Shown one piece after another: positions 53,432 through 62,260 of a stretch of 64,000 nt of DNA. The stretch lies in NCBI RefSeq assembly GCF_016805305.1, contig NZ_JAERQN010000001.1, positions 1,178,001 to 1,242,000 on the forward strand, read 5' to 3'. The notes under the pieces were generated by a model. It ran no database searches. It saw only the letters and a list, made by a program, of their open reading frames with translations, and was not told the DNA's origin. Source of the DNA: Falsiroseomonas ponticola. GTDB lineage: Bacteria > Pseudomonadota > Alphaproteobacteria > Acetobacterales > Acetobacteraceae. The position numbers and the translations under genes are program-made. How positions within the stretch are numbered: the first letter of the stretch is position 1; each line of letters starts with the position of its first letter.

Positions 53432-53490
53432 CCCCGACCCTCTCCCGCAAGCGCGGGGGAGGGAGGGGCCCGCGGAGCGGGAGGGTGGGG
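53432..53490. repeat. Dispersed intergenic GC hairpin repeat, second copy
   Basis: 53432-53448 is an exact 17-nt reverse complement of 823-839. It is followed by complementary GC-rich runs that can fold back with it. It lies in the 195-bp gap between the enoyl-CoA hydratase and amidase genes, which otherwise holds nothing that I recognise. Confidence 0.6.
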
Positions 53491-53539
53491 ATCCGCTCCC
53501 GCGTCGTCACGACGCGCCCCACCGCCCACGGAGCCCCGC

Positions 53540-54937
53540 ATGACCACCTTCTGGCGCCTTCCCGCCACCGAGATCGCCACCCTGGTCCGCACCCGCCAGG
53601 CCAGCGCGACGGAGGTCGCGAAGGATGCCCTCGCGCGCCTCGATGCGGTGAACCCCGCCCTCAACGCCGTGGTGGACCATCGTCCCGCCGATGTGCTGGC
53701 CCAGGCCGCCGCCATCGATGCCGTCATCGCCCGCGGGGAGAATCCCGGCCCCATGGCCGGCGTGCCCGTCACCATCAAGGTCAATGTGGACCAGGAAGGC
53801 TACGCCACCACCAACGGGCTGCGGATCCAGAAGGATCTCATCGCGAAGCAGGACAACCCGGTCGTCGCCAATTTCCGCAAGGCCGGCGCCGTGCTGCTGG
53901 GGCGGACCAACACGCCGGCCTTCAGCCTGCGCTGGTTCTGCCGCAACTCCCTGCATGGCCACACGAAGAACCCGCGCGACCCCTCCATCACGCCGGGCGG
54001 CTCCTCCGGCGGCGCGGCGGCGGCGACGGCGGCGGGCATCGGCGCGGTCGGCCACGGCACGGATATCGGCGGCTCCATCCGCTACCCCGCCTATGCCTGC
54101 GGCATCCATGGTCTGCGGCCCACGCTCGGCCGCATCCCCGTCTGGAATGCCAGCGGTGCGGAGCGTGCCATCGGCGGCCAAATCATGGCCGTCTCCGGCC
54201 CCCTCGCGCGCACCATCGGTGACCTCCGCCTGTCCTTCGCCGCGATGAGCCAGCGGGACATCCGCGACCCCTGGTGGGTCGATGCCCCCGCCGAGGGTCC
54301 GCCCGCGCCGAAGCGCGCCGCGCTCAGCGTGCGGCCGGAGGGGATGCCGACGACGCCGGAGGTCGAGGCCGCGCTGCGCGACGCCGCCCGCCGGCTGGAG
54401 GCCGCCGGCTGGACGGTGGAGGAGGTGGACGTGCCCCCGCTGCGGGAGCCCGCCGCCATCCAGGCCATGCTCTGGCTGGCCGAGAGCCGCCGCGGCCTCA
54501 ACGCCGCGCTGCACCAGGAAGGCGATGCCGACGCCACCTTCATCTTCACCGCGATGGAGGAGCTCTGCCCGACGCCGGACCTCAACGCCTTCCAGGATGG
54601 CCTGCAGAAGCGCGCGCATTTCGTCCGCGTCTGGATGCAGTTCTTCGAGAAATACCCTGTCGCCATCACGCCCGTCTCCGCGGAGCTGCCCTTCCGCGAC
54701 CAGTCGGATGTGGAGTCGACGGAGAGCTTCCGCCGCATCATGGAAGCGCAACTCACCCAGGTCGGCCTGCCGCTGATGGGCCTGCCGGGCCTGGTGGTGA
54801 CCACCGGCCTGGTCGGCCGCGTGCCGGTCGGGGTGCAGCTGCTGGCCGGCCGCTACCGGGAAGACCTGCTCTTCACCGCCGCCGAGGCCATCGAGGCCGC
54901 GGGCACCCCCGCCAGCCCCATCGACCCCCAGGCCTAA
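53540..54937 (+). CDS. Amidase signature family protein
   Basis: A 465-residue amidohydrolase of the amidase signature family, which cleaves C-N bonds of amides. The Ser-Ser-Lys triad is visible: Lys in VTIKVNVD (about residue 77), the cis-Ser in the GGSSGGAAAATAAGI block (about 153-156) and the nucleophile Ser in TDIGGSIRYPAYACG (about 178). The rest matches glutamyl-tRNA amidotransferase-like amidases in length, but the context has no gatB or gatC, so it is a stand-alone amidase. Its end overlaps the convergent EamA gene by 4 bp. Confidence 0.92.
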   Translation: MTTFWRLPATEIATLVRTRQASATEVAKDALARLDAVNPALNAVVDHRPADVLAQAAAIDAVIARGENPGPMAGVPVTIKVNVDQEGYATTNGLRIQKDLIAKQDNPVVANFRKAGAVLLGRTNTPAFSLRWFCRNSLHGHTKNPRDPSITPGGSSGGAAAATAAGIGAVGHGTDIGGSIRYPAYACGIHGLRPTLGRIPVWNASGAERAIGGQIMAVSGPLARTIGDLRLSFAAMSQRDIRDPWWVDAPAEGPPAPKRAALSVRPEGMPTTPEVEAALRDAARRLEAAGWTVEEVDVPPLREPAAIQAMLWLAESRRGLNAALHQEGDADATFIFTAMEELCPTPDLNAFQDGLQKRAHFVRVWMQFFEKYPVAITPVSAELPFRDQSDVESTESFRRIMEAQLTQVGLPLMGLPGLVVTTGLVGRVPVGVQLLAGRYREDLLFTAAEAIEAAGTPASPIDPQA

Positions 54938-55839
54938 CGGCCGAGCAGCACCAGCACGACGCCCGAGACCACCACCAGCGCGCCCACCACATCGGCGCGC
55001 TTCGCCTTCTCCCGCAGGTAGAAGCGGGAGAAGGCGAGGGTGAAGAGGATCTCCACCTGCCCCACCGCGCGCACCATGGCGACCGGGGCGAGCGCGAAGG
55101 CGGAGAACCAGCAGGCGGAGCCGAGCGCGGAGAGCGTCCCGACCTGCGCGGAGATCCGCCAACTGCGGAAGACGGCCACGAATTGCGCGGGCTCCCGCCA
55201 GGCCAGGTAGCCGCCCTGCATCACCGTCTGCATTGCATTCGTCATCGCCAGGATCAGCAGCGCCTTGAAGATCAGGTCATCGCCCGGCATGGCCTGGTTC
55301 GCCGCCTTGATCAGCACGCCGGTGAAGCCGAAGCAGAAGCCGGCGCCGATGCCGCACAGCGCCGCCGGCTGAGTCACGCCGCGCAGCAATTCCATCGGCG
55401 TCGTGCCGCGCCCCGCGAGCGACAGGTACAGCACGCCGCCGACGCCCACGCAGATGCCGGCCCAGGCCAGCGGCGAGAGGTGCTCGCCCAGCAGGATGGT
55501 GGCGACGACGGCCGTCTGCATCGCCTCGGTCTTCGAATAGGCGGTGCCGACGGCGAAGTTGCGATAGCCGAAGGCCATGATGAGCAGGTTGGTGCCGAGG
55601 ATCTGCAGGAACCCCGCCGCCGCGCAGAGGCCGAGCACCAGCAGCCCGATCGCCGGCAGCGAATACCCCATCGCCACCCCGTATCCCGCGGCGAGGGCCA
55701 CGCCGAGCGGCACGCCATAGAGGTAACGCACTACCCCTGCCGCATTGACGGAAAGCTGGTCCCGCAGCCGCTGCTGCATGGCCGTCCGCCAGCACTGGAA
55801 CAGCGCCGCCGCGACGCTGAAGACGATCCAGCCCGGCAT
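54934..55839 (-). CDS. EamA/DMT-type transporter
   Basis: A 301-residue membrane protein with about ten predicted segments in two EamA halves, a drug/metabolite transporter superfamily permease. Examples are IVFSVAAALFQCWRTAMQQ, IGLLVLGLCAAAGFLQILG and VVGALVVVSGVVLVLLG. The ATG at 55839 is preceded by overlapping TGATG with the enolase-superfamily gene, indicating coupling. It may move the substrate or product of that enzyme. Confidence 0.88.
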   Translation of the reverse strand: MPGWIVFSVAAALFQCWRTAMQQRLRDQLSVNAAGVVRYLYGVPLGVALAAGYGVAMGYSLPAIGLLVLGLCAAAGFLQILGTNLLIMAFGYRNFAVGTAYSKTEAMQTAVVATILLGEHLSPLAWAGICVGVGGVLYLSLAGRGTTPMELLRGVTQPAALCGIGAGFCFGFTGVLIKAANQAMPGDDLIFKALLILAMTNAMQTVMQGGYLAWREPAQFVAVFRSWRISAQVGTLSALGSACWFSAFALAPVAMVRAVGQVEILFTLAFSRFYLREKAKRADVVGALVVVSGVVLVLLGR

Positions 55840-56984
55840 CACCCGAGCCTCGGGTCCAGCCAGGGCCGGTCCATGCGCTTCCATTCCGGCAGCGATGTCT
55901 GCCGGAGCTTCACGCCGAGCCCCGGCGCCTGTGGCAGGCGCGCGGTGCCGCGATCGAAGCGCAGCGATTCGCCTTCCACGATATCGAAGAAGGCTTCCGT
56001 CTCCCCGAACTGGACCTCCAGCATGAGAAAATTCGGGATGGAGGCGCAGAGATGAACCGAATGCGCGTGGCACACGGGCCCGGTCGGGTTGTGCGGCGCC
56101 ATCTCGATCCCCGCCGTCTGCGCCAGCGCGCCGATGCGGCGGATCTCCTCGATGCCGCCGGCATGCTTCGCATCGGGCATCAGCACGTCGTAGCAGCCGG
56201 CCTCGACCAGCGGGCGATAGGCAGCGAGCCCCGACAGCGTCTCCGCCCCCGCCAGCCGCATGCCGCGGTCATTCGCCATGCCGCGCAGCCGGACGATCTC
56301 GCGGTGGTTCGCCTCCGCCACGGGACATTCCAGCCAGAACAGGGCGAAGGGCGCGACATCCCGCACCAGCGCCGCGGCGCCGCCGGCGGAGAAGCGCCAA
56401 TGCGCATCCACCATGACGGCGACATCAGGCCCGACGGCATCCCGCACCGCGGCGATGCGCGCCAGCCCCTCCGCATAGGCCGCGCGGTTGGCCGGCGTGT
56501 GGCCATCCTCCCAGACCAGCGGCTCGAAGGGCGCCAGCTTCACCGCGACGAACCCCTCCGCCACCGCGCGCCGCGCGGCGGCCGCGAAACCCTCCGGCGT
56601 GCGCGGATTCGTGCCGCGGTTGATGTTGGCATAGAGCGTGACGGGATCATGCAGCGCGCCGCCCAGCCAGGCATGGATCGGCTGGCCCGCCCGCTGCGCC
56701 GCCAGGTCGCACAGCGCCTGGTCCAGCGCGGAAAGCGCCGTCGCCGCCACCAGCCCGCCCGGCGCATGCGGCAGCCAGCGCGCGATGCGGTTGCGCGCCC
56801 CCGCATCCTGCCCGCGCAGCAGCGCATCCAGCCGCGCGACCTCCGCCGCCACCAGCGGTTCCTGGTTCGCCAGCGTGCATTCGCCGAGGCCCGTCAGCCC
56901 ATCGGTCGTCGTGACTTCGAGAAAGCACCAGTTGGTCTTGGGCGTGACGTTGAGGCCGCGGAAGGCGATGCGCTCGATGATCAT
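55839..56984 (-). CDS. Mandelate racemase/muconate-lactonizing enzyme family protein
   Basis: A 381-residue enolase-superfamily enzyme, which abstracts a proton alpha to a carboxylate. It has the N-terminal capping domain (VTPKTNWCFLEVTTTDGLTG) and a TIM-barrel with a KLAPFEPL segment (Lys base). Metal ligands are at MVDAHWRF (Asp), LECPVAEAN (Glu) and GAETLSG (Glu), followed by MPDAKHAGGIEE and a His in MAPHNPTG. This arrangement resembles galactonate/sugar acid dehydratases (DgoD-like). The start overlaps the binding-protein stop by ATGA, so it is in the same unit. Confidence 0.9.
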   Translation of the reverse strand: MIIERIAFRGLNVTPKTNWCFLEVTTTDGLTGLGECTLANQEPLVAAEVARLDALLRGQDAGARNRIARWLPHAPGGLVAATALSALDQALCDLAAQRAGQPIHAWLGGALHDPVTLYANINRGTNPRTPEGFAAAARRAVAEGFVAVKLAPFEPLVWEDGHTPANRAAYAEGLARIAAVRDAVGPDVAVMVDAHWRFSAGGAAALVRDVAPFALFWLECPVAEANHREIVRLRGMANDRGMRLAGAETLSGLAAYRPLVEAGCYDVLMPDAKHAGGIEEIRRIGALAQTAGIEMAPHNPTGPVCHAHSVHLCASIPNFLMLEVQFGETEAFFDIVEGESLRFDRGTARLPQAPGLGVKLRQTSLPEWKRMDRPWLDPRLG

Positions 56985-57958
56985 CCGTCGATCCTGATAT
57001 TGGCGCGCTGCGCCAGGTCCTTCCACCGCGCGATATCGGCCCGCACCCGCGCGGCCAGCACCTCGGGCGCCGAGGCGACGAGGTCGCCGCCCAGCGCCCG
57101 CAGCCGCATCCGCACCTCCGTGATCGCCGCCACCCGCTGCAATTCGGCGAGCATGCGCGCCACGATCGGCGCCGGCGTGCCGGGCGGCGCGAACAGCGCG
57201 TTCCAGGCCAGCGTCTCGAAGCCGCGCAGGCCGCTCTCGTCCAGCGTCGGCACCTCCGGCAGGTCGACGCTCCGCGTCAGGCTCGTCACCGCCAGCGGCG
57301 TCAGCTCGCCCCGCTGGATGAAGCCCATGACGTTGACGAGGTTGCCGATCAGCACCGGCGCATCCCCCTGCACCGCCGCCTGCGCCATGGCCGGCGCGCC
57401 GCGATAGGGGATGTGGGTCAGGTCGAGCCCCGCCACCGACTTGAACAGCTCCATCGAGAAATGCGCGGAGGACCCCGGCCCCGCGGAGGCATAGTTGACC
57501 TGCCCCGGCCGCGCCCGGACGTAGGCGATCAACTCCTGCACGTTCTTCACCGGCAGCGCCCGCGTGTTCACTGCCAGCAGGTTCGGCCCGGTGACGAGCA
57601 GCGAAACGGGGATGAAGGACGTCTCGAGGTCATAGGGCAGGTCGCGATACAGCGCGGCGTTGATGCCGTTCGATCCCGCATTGCCCAGCAGCCAGGTGTA
57701 GCCATCGCCCGGGCTGCGGAAGGCGGCCTCCACCCCGATCCGCCCGCCGGCGCCGCCGCGGTTGTCCACCGCGACGGGCTGGCCGAGCCCCTGTTCCAGG
57801 TAGTGGGAGAAGATGCGCGCCGTGCTGTCATTCCCGCTGCCCGGCGTATCCGGCAGCAGCAGCCGGATCGGCCTGGCCGGCCAGGCCTGCGCCCGCGCCA
57901 GCCGCGGCACGGCGAGGCCCGCAAGGGCAGAGGCAAGAAGGGCGCGGCGCTGCGGCAT
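56981..57958 (-). CDS. Bug-family (TctC) solute-binding protein
   Basis: A 325-residue periplasmic binding protein of the tripartite tricarboxylate transporter family. A Sec signal (MPQRRALLASALAGLAVPRLARAQ, cleavage near residue 23) precedes the mature domain, which has the family's WPARPIRLLLPDTPGSGND opening. DNRGGAGGRIGVEAAFRS and a GYTWLLGNAG segment follow. Members bind carboxylic acids. The matching TctA/TctB permeases are absent from the window, so it may serve a distant transporter. It is coupled by overlap to the enolase-superfamily gene. Confidence 0.92.
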   Translation of the reverse strand: MPQRRALLASALAGLAVPRLARAQAWPARPIRLLLPDTPGSGNDSTARIFSHYLEQGLGQPVAVDNRGGAGGRIGVEAAFRSPGDGYTWLLGNAGSNGINAALYRDLPYDLETSFIPVSLLVTGPNLLAVNTRALPVKNVQELIAYVRARPGQVNYASAGPGSSAHFSMELFKSVAGLDLTHIPYRGAPAMAQAAVQGDAPVLIGNLVNVMGFIQRGELTPLAVTSLTRSVDLPEVPTLDESGLRGFETLAWNALFAPPGTPAPIVARMLAELQRVAAITEVRMRLRALGGDLVASAPEVLAARVRADIARWKDLAQRANIRIDG

Positions 57959-58045
57959 GGTTCCTGGTCCCCGGGTGGCGTTTCCCGGGGGCGATCATCA
58001 CCCAGCCCATCGCGCGCGGCCAGCGCGCCGCGCGCGGGGCAGATC

Positions 58046-59461
58046 CTACCGCTTCACCTTGCCCCAGCCCGGATCCTCCACGGTCATGTGCCGCAGGCCG
58101 GACTTCTCCAGCATCGCATCCGCCTCCCGCCACGCCGCCGTCGCGATCTCCGTCGCATCCAGATGCGGCGTCACGCGGTCCCGCATCAGGACATTGCCGT
58201 CCACGACGACATCCATCACGTCATGGCCATTGGCGAAATAGACCACGCGCGCCACCGGCATATTGGCCGGCACCATATGCGGCCCGGTCAGATCGACGGT
58301 GATCACATCCGCCTTCTTGCCGACCTCGAGGCTGCCGATCTCCGCATCGAGCCCCATGCCCTTGGCGGCGTCGATCGTCACCATCTCCAGCGCCTTGCCG
58401 GGCGGGATCATCGTCTCGTCGCGGAAGTGGCGCTGATGGTAGCGGATGCACTGGAACATGTGGCGGAACATGTCGCCGCTGCGGTCGGGCGCCGTCGCAT
58501 CCGACCCGATCATCACCGTGACGCCCGCCTCCATCATCTTCGGCGCCGGGCAGTACCCCCGCACGGCGGCGATGGCGGAGGGGTTGTGCACGACGGAGGC
58601 ACCGGTCCGCACCAGCGTCTCGATATCCGCATCCGTCAGGTCGGTGCAGTGGCTGTGCCAGCTGTCGGGCCCCATCAGGCCGAACATGCGGTCCGCCATC
58701 TCGATGCTGCCCTGGCGGTGGCCGTCCTGGTGGAACCAGGCGCCGTGCTTCCTGCCGATGTCGCGCACCAGCCGTCCCTGGCGCTCGATCTCGCGCACCT
58801 TCGCCGGATCGTGCTTCGCTTCCCGGTACACCGGCATCAGCGTCGCCAGCTTCACGCGGCCCTTGTTGTGCCAGGCCTCCAGCGCCGCGGTGATGGTCTC
58901 CAGCTGCTGCTCGAAGGAGACGGGGCGTTCGACGCCATCCGGCCCCACATAGGGCCGCGGAAAGGGCGGCCGCGTCGGCCCGACGACCAGGATGCTGCGG
59001 ATGCCGACCGCCTCCGTCGCCGTCGCATGCGCGTCGGCAAAGGCCGGGTCATCGACGCGCCCGATGCTGTCCCCGCCGCCGAGCAGCGACACGCCCGTGG
59101 TCACGCCGAAGCGCAGCCGCTCATGCGCCGCCAGCATCGCCTCCGCCTTCCAGAAGGAAGGAGGGGAAGCGAGGGTGTAGATGATTCGGCAGGCCTCGGA
59201 CCAGGCGGCGCCGTCATTGTTGCCCATGGTCTTCACGAGCCCATGGCCCGCATGGGCATGGCCATCGATGAGGCCCGGCAGGATGGCGCGGCCCTTGGCC
59301 TCGATCACCGTGGTCGCGTTGCCATGCGCCGCGACGACCTCGGCCGTCGGCCCGACGGCGACGATGCGGCCATCCTTGATGGCGACGGCGCCGTCATCGA
59401 TGACACGGCGTGTGGCGTCCATGGTGATGAGGACGCCGCCGCGGATGAGAAGATCGGTCAT
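58046..59461 (-). CDS. Metal-dependent amidohydrolase (ATZ/TRZ-like)
   Basis: A 471-residue amidohydrolase-superfamily protein. The metal motif HAHAGHG (about residues 67-73) follows ILPGLIDGH, a third His lies in WHSHCTDL, and MIGSDATAPDRSGDM carries the metal/catalytic Asp. The C-terminal beta-domain includes GSLEVGKKADVITVDLTGPH. It resembles chlorohydrolases and aminohydrolases acting on cyclic nitrogen compounds. Neighbouring Bug protein, enolase-superfamily enzyme and amidase suggest a small catabolic module for an amide- or lactam-type compound. Confidence 0.9.
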   Translation of the reverse strand: MTDLLIRGGVLITMDATRRVIDDGAVAIKDGRIVAVGPTAEVVAAHGNATTVIEAKGRAILPGLIDGHAHAGHGLVKTMGNNDGAAWSEACRIIYTLASPPSFWKAEAMLAAHERLRFGVTTGVSLLGGGDSIGRVDDPAFADAHATATEAVGIRSILVVGPTRPPFPRPYVGPDGVERPVSFEQQLETITAALEAWHNKGRVKLATLMPVYREAKHDPAKVREIERQGRLVRDIGRKHGAWFHQDGHRQGSIEMADRMFGLMGPDSWHSHCTDLTDADIETLVRTGASVVHNPSAIAAVRGYCPAPKMMEAGVTVMIGSDATAPDRSGDMFRHMFQCIRYHQRHFRDETMIPPGKALEMVTIDAAKGMGLDAEIGSLEVGKKADVITVDLTGPHMVPANMPVARVVYFANGHDVMDVVVDGNVLMRDRVTPHLDATEIATAAWREADAMLEKSGLRHMTVEDPGWGKVKR

Positions 59462-59477
59462 GGAGTCTCCTGGTCAG

Positions 59478-59819
59478 TCAGTCATTCGTTGATCGTGCTT
59501 CGTCATCGAGCCGCAGCCCGTCCCGCCATATCGCCGGCGGCATGCGATGCGCGTGCTGCTTCAGCCAGCGCCGCCGCGCCACCGTCATCCACAGCCAGAA
59601 GAACGGCACCGCGAACAACGGCGTCATCGAGGTGGTCCAGTCCCACCTGCTCAGACTGAAGAACAGATCCGTCCCCTGCATGTCGGTTCGACGATGGATC
59701 GCCCAGACGCCGCTCCACGGCCACCCTTCCTTGAACAGATACCAGGCGGGATCGGCGGGATGGCGCCTGAACACGCGCAGGACGTTCGGCAGCAGCAGCA
59801 GATCGTCCAGCGCCTTCAT
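59478..59819 (-). CDS. Hypothetical protein with one membrane segment
   Basis: A 113-residue protein that I do not recognise, with one hydrophobic stretch (MTPLFAVPFFWLWMTVA, about residues 65-81) and charged, Trp-rich flanks. It sits 16 bp upstream of the amidohydrolase gene on the same strand and 21 bp after the peptide-binding protein gene, so it is likely in their transcript. Confidence 0.6.
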   Translation of the reverse strand: MKALDDLLLLPNVLRVFRRHPADPAWYLFKEGWPWSGVWAIHRRTDMQGTDLFFSLSRWDWTTSMTPLFAVPFFWLWMTVARRRWLKQHAHRMPPAIWRDGLRLDDEARSTND

Positions 59820-59840
59820 GGCGGAAGGTGGCGCCGCCCC

Positions 59841-61406
59841 TCACTCCACCTTCACCAGCCACAGCCGCAGCCGGTTGTCCGGCGCCTGGCGCAGGTCGAT
59901 CCCCCGCCGCGCCGCCCAGGCGATGGGCTGCTGGAACAGCGGCACATGCGCGATCTCCGCCCGCTCGATCGCCAGCGCGTCGCGGATGAAGCGGCGCCGC
60001 GCCGTCTCATCCGCCGCTTCCGCCGCCTGCTCCACCAGCGCGTCGAAAGCCGCGTTGCTCCAGCGGCCATAGTTCAGCCCGCCCGTCGTCCGCGTCGCCG
60101 TCCGCAGCACCTCGTTCAGCGTGGAATAGCTGTCCGCCAGCGGCAGGCCGGCATGGCCGAGCAGATAGATCGAGAAGTCGCGGTTGGCCGTGCGGCGGGA
60201 CCACACCGCCGTCGGCTCGCTCTGCAGCTGCAGCCGGATGCCGACCCGCGCCAGCATGGCGGCAATCGCCTGGCAGGTGCGCTCGTCATTCACGTAGCGG
60301 TCGTTGGGGCAGACGATGCCGACGGTGAAGCCCTGCGGATAGCCGGCCTCCGCCAGCAGGCGCCGCGCGCCATCGGGGTCGAAGGGCAGGCGGCCATTCA
60401 GGTCCTGCGGCGCGCCGGTCAGGAAGGGGCTCACCATCATCCCCGCCGGCCAGGCCTTCTCCCGCATCACGGTGCGCACCAGCGCGTTCACGTCGATGGC
60501 GCGGTAGATCGCCTCCCGCACCCGTCGGTCCTTCAGCGGATTGCGGCCGCGCACGTCGCTGTACAGCAGCTCGTCCCGCTCATGGTCGAAGCCGAGATAG
60601 ATGGTGCGCAGCTCCGGCCCCTCGATCACCTGCACGCGGTTGTCCTGCAGCAGGCGCGGGATGTCCTGCAGCGGCACCTCCACATTCGCGTCGATGGCGC
60701 CGGACAGCAGGGATGCCGTGCGCGTCGCGGCGCTGCGGATCGGCTGGAAGGTCACGCGCGTCAGGTTGTGCACGGGCCGGTCCCACCAGCCCGCATGCGG
60801 CTCCAGCACCGTGCGCTCATCCGGCCGCCGTTCCACGATGCGGAAGGGCCCCGTGCCATTGGCGATCCGCGTCGCGCCGCTTTCCTGCTGCCCCGCCAGG
60901 TTTGCGGCTTCCGTCGCGTTGTTCGCGCGGCTCCAGCCCTCATCCATGATGAAGAACTGCGTGATGGAGGCCGGCAGGATCGGGAAGGGACGATGCGTCT
61001 CGATCTCGATCACATGGCTGTCCACCTTGCGGACCTCCTTGATCGATCCCAGCAGCCCGCGCGCCATCGACCCCGGCGTGTTCACCCGCGCCCAGGTGAA
61101 GACCACGTCGTCCGCGTCGAAGCTCTCGCCATTGTGGAACACCACGTTGCGCCGCAGGTTGAAGCGCCAAACCGTCGGCGTCGTGCGCTCCCAGCTCTCC
61201 GCCAGCGCCGGCTCGATCTCGATCCGGTCGTTGTGCCGCACCAGCGCCTCATAGACATTGCCCATGAAGGTGTTGGTGAAGGTGTTGTTGGAGCTGTGCG
61301 GATCCAGCGTCAGCACATCCGCGTTGAAGGCCCAGGTGAAGTTGCGGGCCTCCGCGGCGGGGACCGAGCCCAGGGCGAGCAGGGCGGCAAGGGCGAGGTG
61401 GCGCAT
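59841..61406 (-). CDS. Peptide ABC transporter substrate-binding protein
   Basis: A 521-residue SBP_bac_5 family periplasmic protein. The Sec signal MRHLALAALLALGSVPAAEA ends at an AEA-R cleavage site. The mature domain opens NFTWAFNADVLTLDPHSSNN and contains the conserved VWRFNLRRNVVFHNGESFDA and VREAIYRAIDVNALV. The ATG at 61406 starts the signal; the longer open frame upstream is not family-like. No permease or ATPase genes lie next to it, so it is an orphan that may feed a distant transporter, or the Yej system at 8472-14371. Confidence 0.92.
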   Translation of the reverse strand: MRHLALAALLALGSVPAAEARNFTWAFNADVLTLDPHSSNNTFTNTFMGNVYEALVRHNDRIEIEPALAESWERTTPTVWRFNLRRNVVFHNGESFDADDVVFTWARVNTPGSMARGLLGSIKEVRKVDSHVIEIETHRPFPILPASITQFFIMDEGWSRANNATEAANLAGQQESGATRIANGTGPFRIVERRPDERTVLEPHAGWWDRPVHNLTRVTFQPIRSAATRTASLLSGAIDANVEVPLQDIPRLLQDNRVQVIEGPELRTIYLGFDHERDELLYSDVRGRNPLKDRRVREAIYRAIDVNALVRTVMREKAWPAGMMVSPFLTGAPQDLNGRLPFDPDGARRLLAEAGYPQGFTVGIVCPNDRYVNDERTCQAIAAMLARVGIRLQLQSEPTAVWSRRTANRDFSIYLLGHAGLPLADSYSTLNEVLRTATRTTGGLNYGRWSNAAFDALVEQAAEAADETARRRFIRDALAIERAEIAHVPLFQQPIAWAARRGIDLRQAPDNRLRLWLVKVE

Positions 61407-61570
61407 GCGGCGGGATTCTCCGGCGGCTGGGGTCGGGCGAGCGTCCGTCCGCATCGCGGAATCGTCAACCGCCTTCCGAACGTCGCCGCCGTCCCGCCGC
61501 CATCCCGCCACGACCTGCGTGATAAGCAGCGCGTGATCGCCGTCTGATCGTCTACGAAGGAACGCCGTTC

Positions 61571-62251
61571 ATGCATCGCCGCCTGCTCATCCTCGGCGCC
61601 GCCCTCGCCACCCTGCCCGCGCTGGCCGCCGCGCAGCCGGTGGAGACCACGCTGCACCTGTCCGAGACCGCCGAAATCTCCCGCGCGCCGGATGAGGTGG
61701 TGGCGACGCTCCGCGCCGAGGCCCGCGCCCCCTCCGCCGCCGCGGCGCAGGAAGCGGTGAACCGCGCCATCACCGCCGCCGTCACCCGCGCGCAGGCCGT
61801 CTCCTCCATCCGCGTCTCCACCGGCGGCTACTGGACCGCGCGGGGCGAGGAAGGCCGAGGCTGGCAGGCCGCGCAATCCGTCACGCTGCGGGGGGCGGAA
61901 GCCGCCCCGCTGCTCGACCTCGCCGCCACGCTGCAATCCCAGGGCCTGGCGATGCAGTCCCTCACCTGGACCCTGACGCGCGACGCCGCCCGCATGGCGC
62001 GGGAGGAAGCCTCCCGCCTCGCGCTCGATGCGCTGCGCCGCCGCGCCGATGCCCTCGCCGCGCAGCTCAACCTCGCCGTGGCCGGGATCCGGGAGGTCCG
62101 GATCGATGCGCCGGACCGCGCCCCCCGCCCGGTACCCATGGCCGCGATGCGCGCCAGCAGCGCCAGCGGCCCCACCCCGCCCGTCGCGATCGCGGAGGAC
62201 ATCACCGTGGCCGCGACGGTGGAGGCGGTGGTGGTGCTCCGCCCGCGCTGA
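61571..62251 (+). CDS. SIMPL domain (DUF541) periplasmic protein
   Basis: A 226-residue secreted protein with a Sec signal (MHRRLLILGAALATLPALAAA, cleavage after residue 21 or 22) and one SIMPL/DUF541 domain (about 25-225). The domain has the ETAEISRAPDEVVATLRAEA opening and the AQAVSSIRVSTGGYW region characteristic of the family. Such proteins occur in the periplasm and outer membrane and have been linked to stress tolerance; the exact role is unclear. It diverges from the peptide-binding protein gene, with a 164-bp gap. Confidence 0.85.
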   Translation: MHRRLLILGAALATLPALAAAQPVETTLHLSETAEISRAPDEVVATLRAEARAPSAAAAQEAVNRAITAAVTRAQAVSSIRVSTGGYWTARGEEGRGWQAAQSVTLRGAEAAPLLDLAATLQSQGLAMQSLTWTLTRDAARMAREEASRLALDALRRRADALAAQLNLAVAGIREVRIDAPDRAPRPVPMAAMRASSASGPTPPVAIAEDITVAATVEAVVVLRPR

Positions 62252-62260
62252 GCCGCGCGG

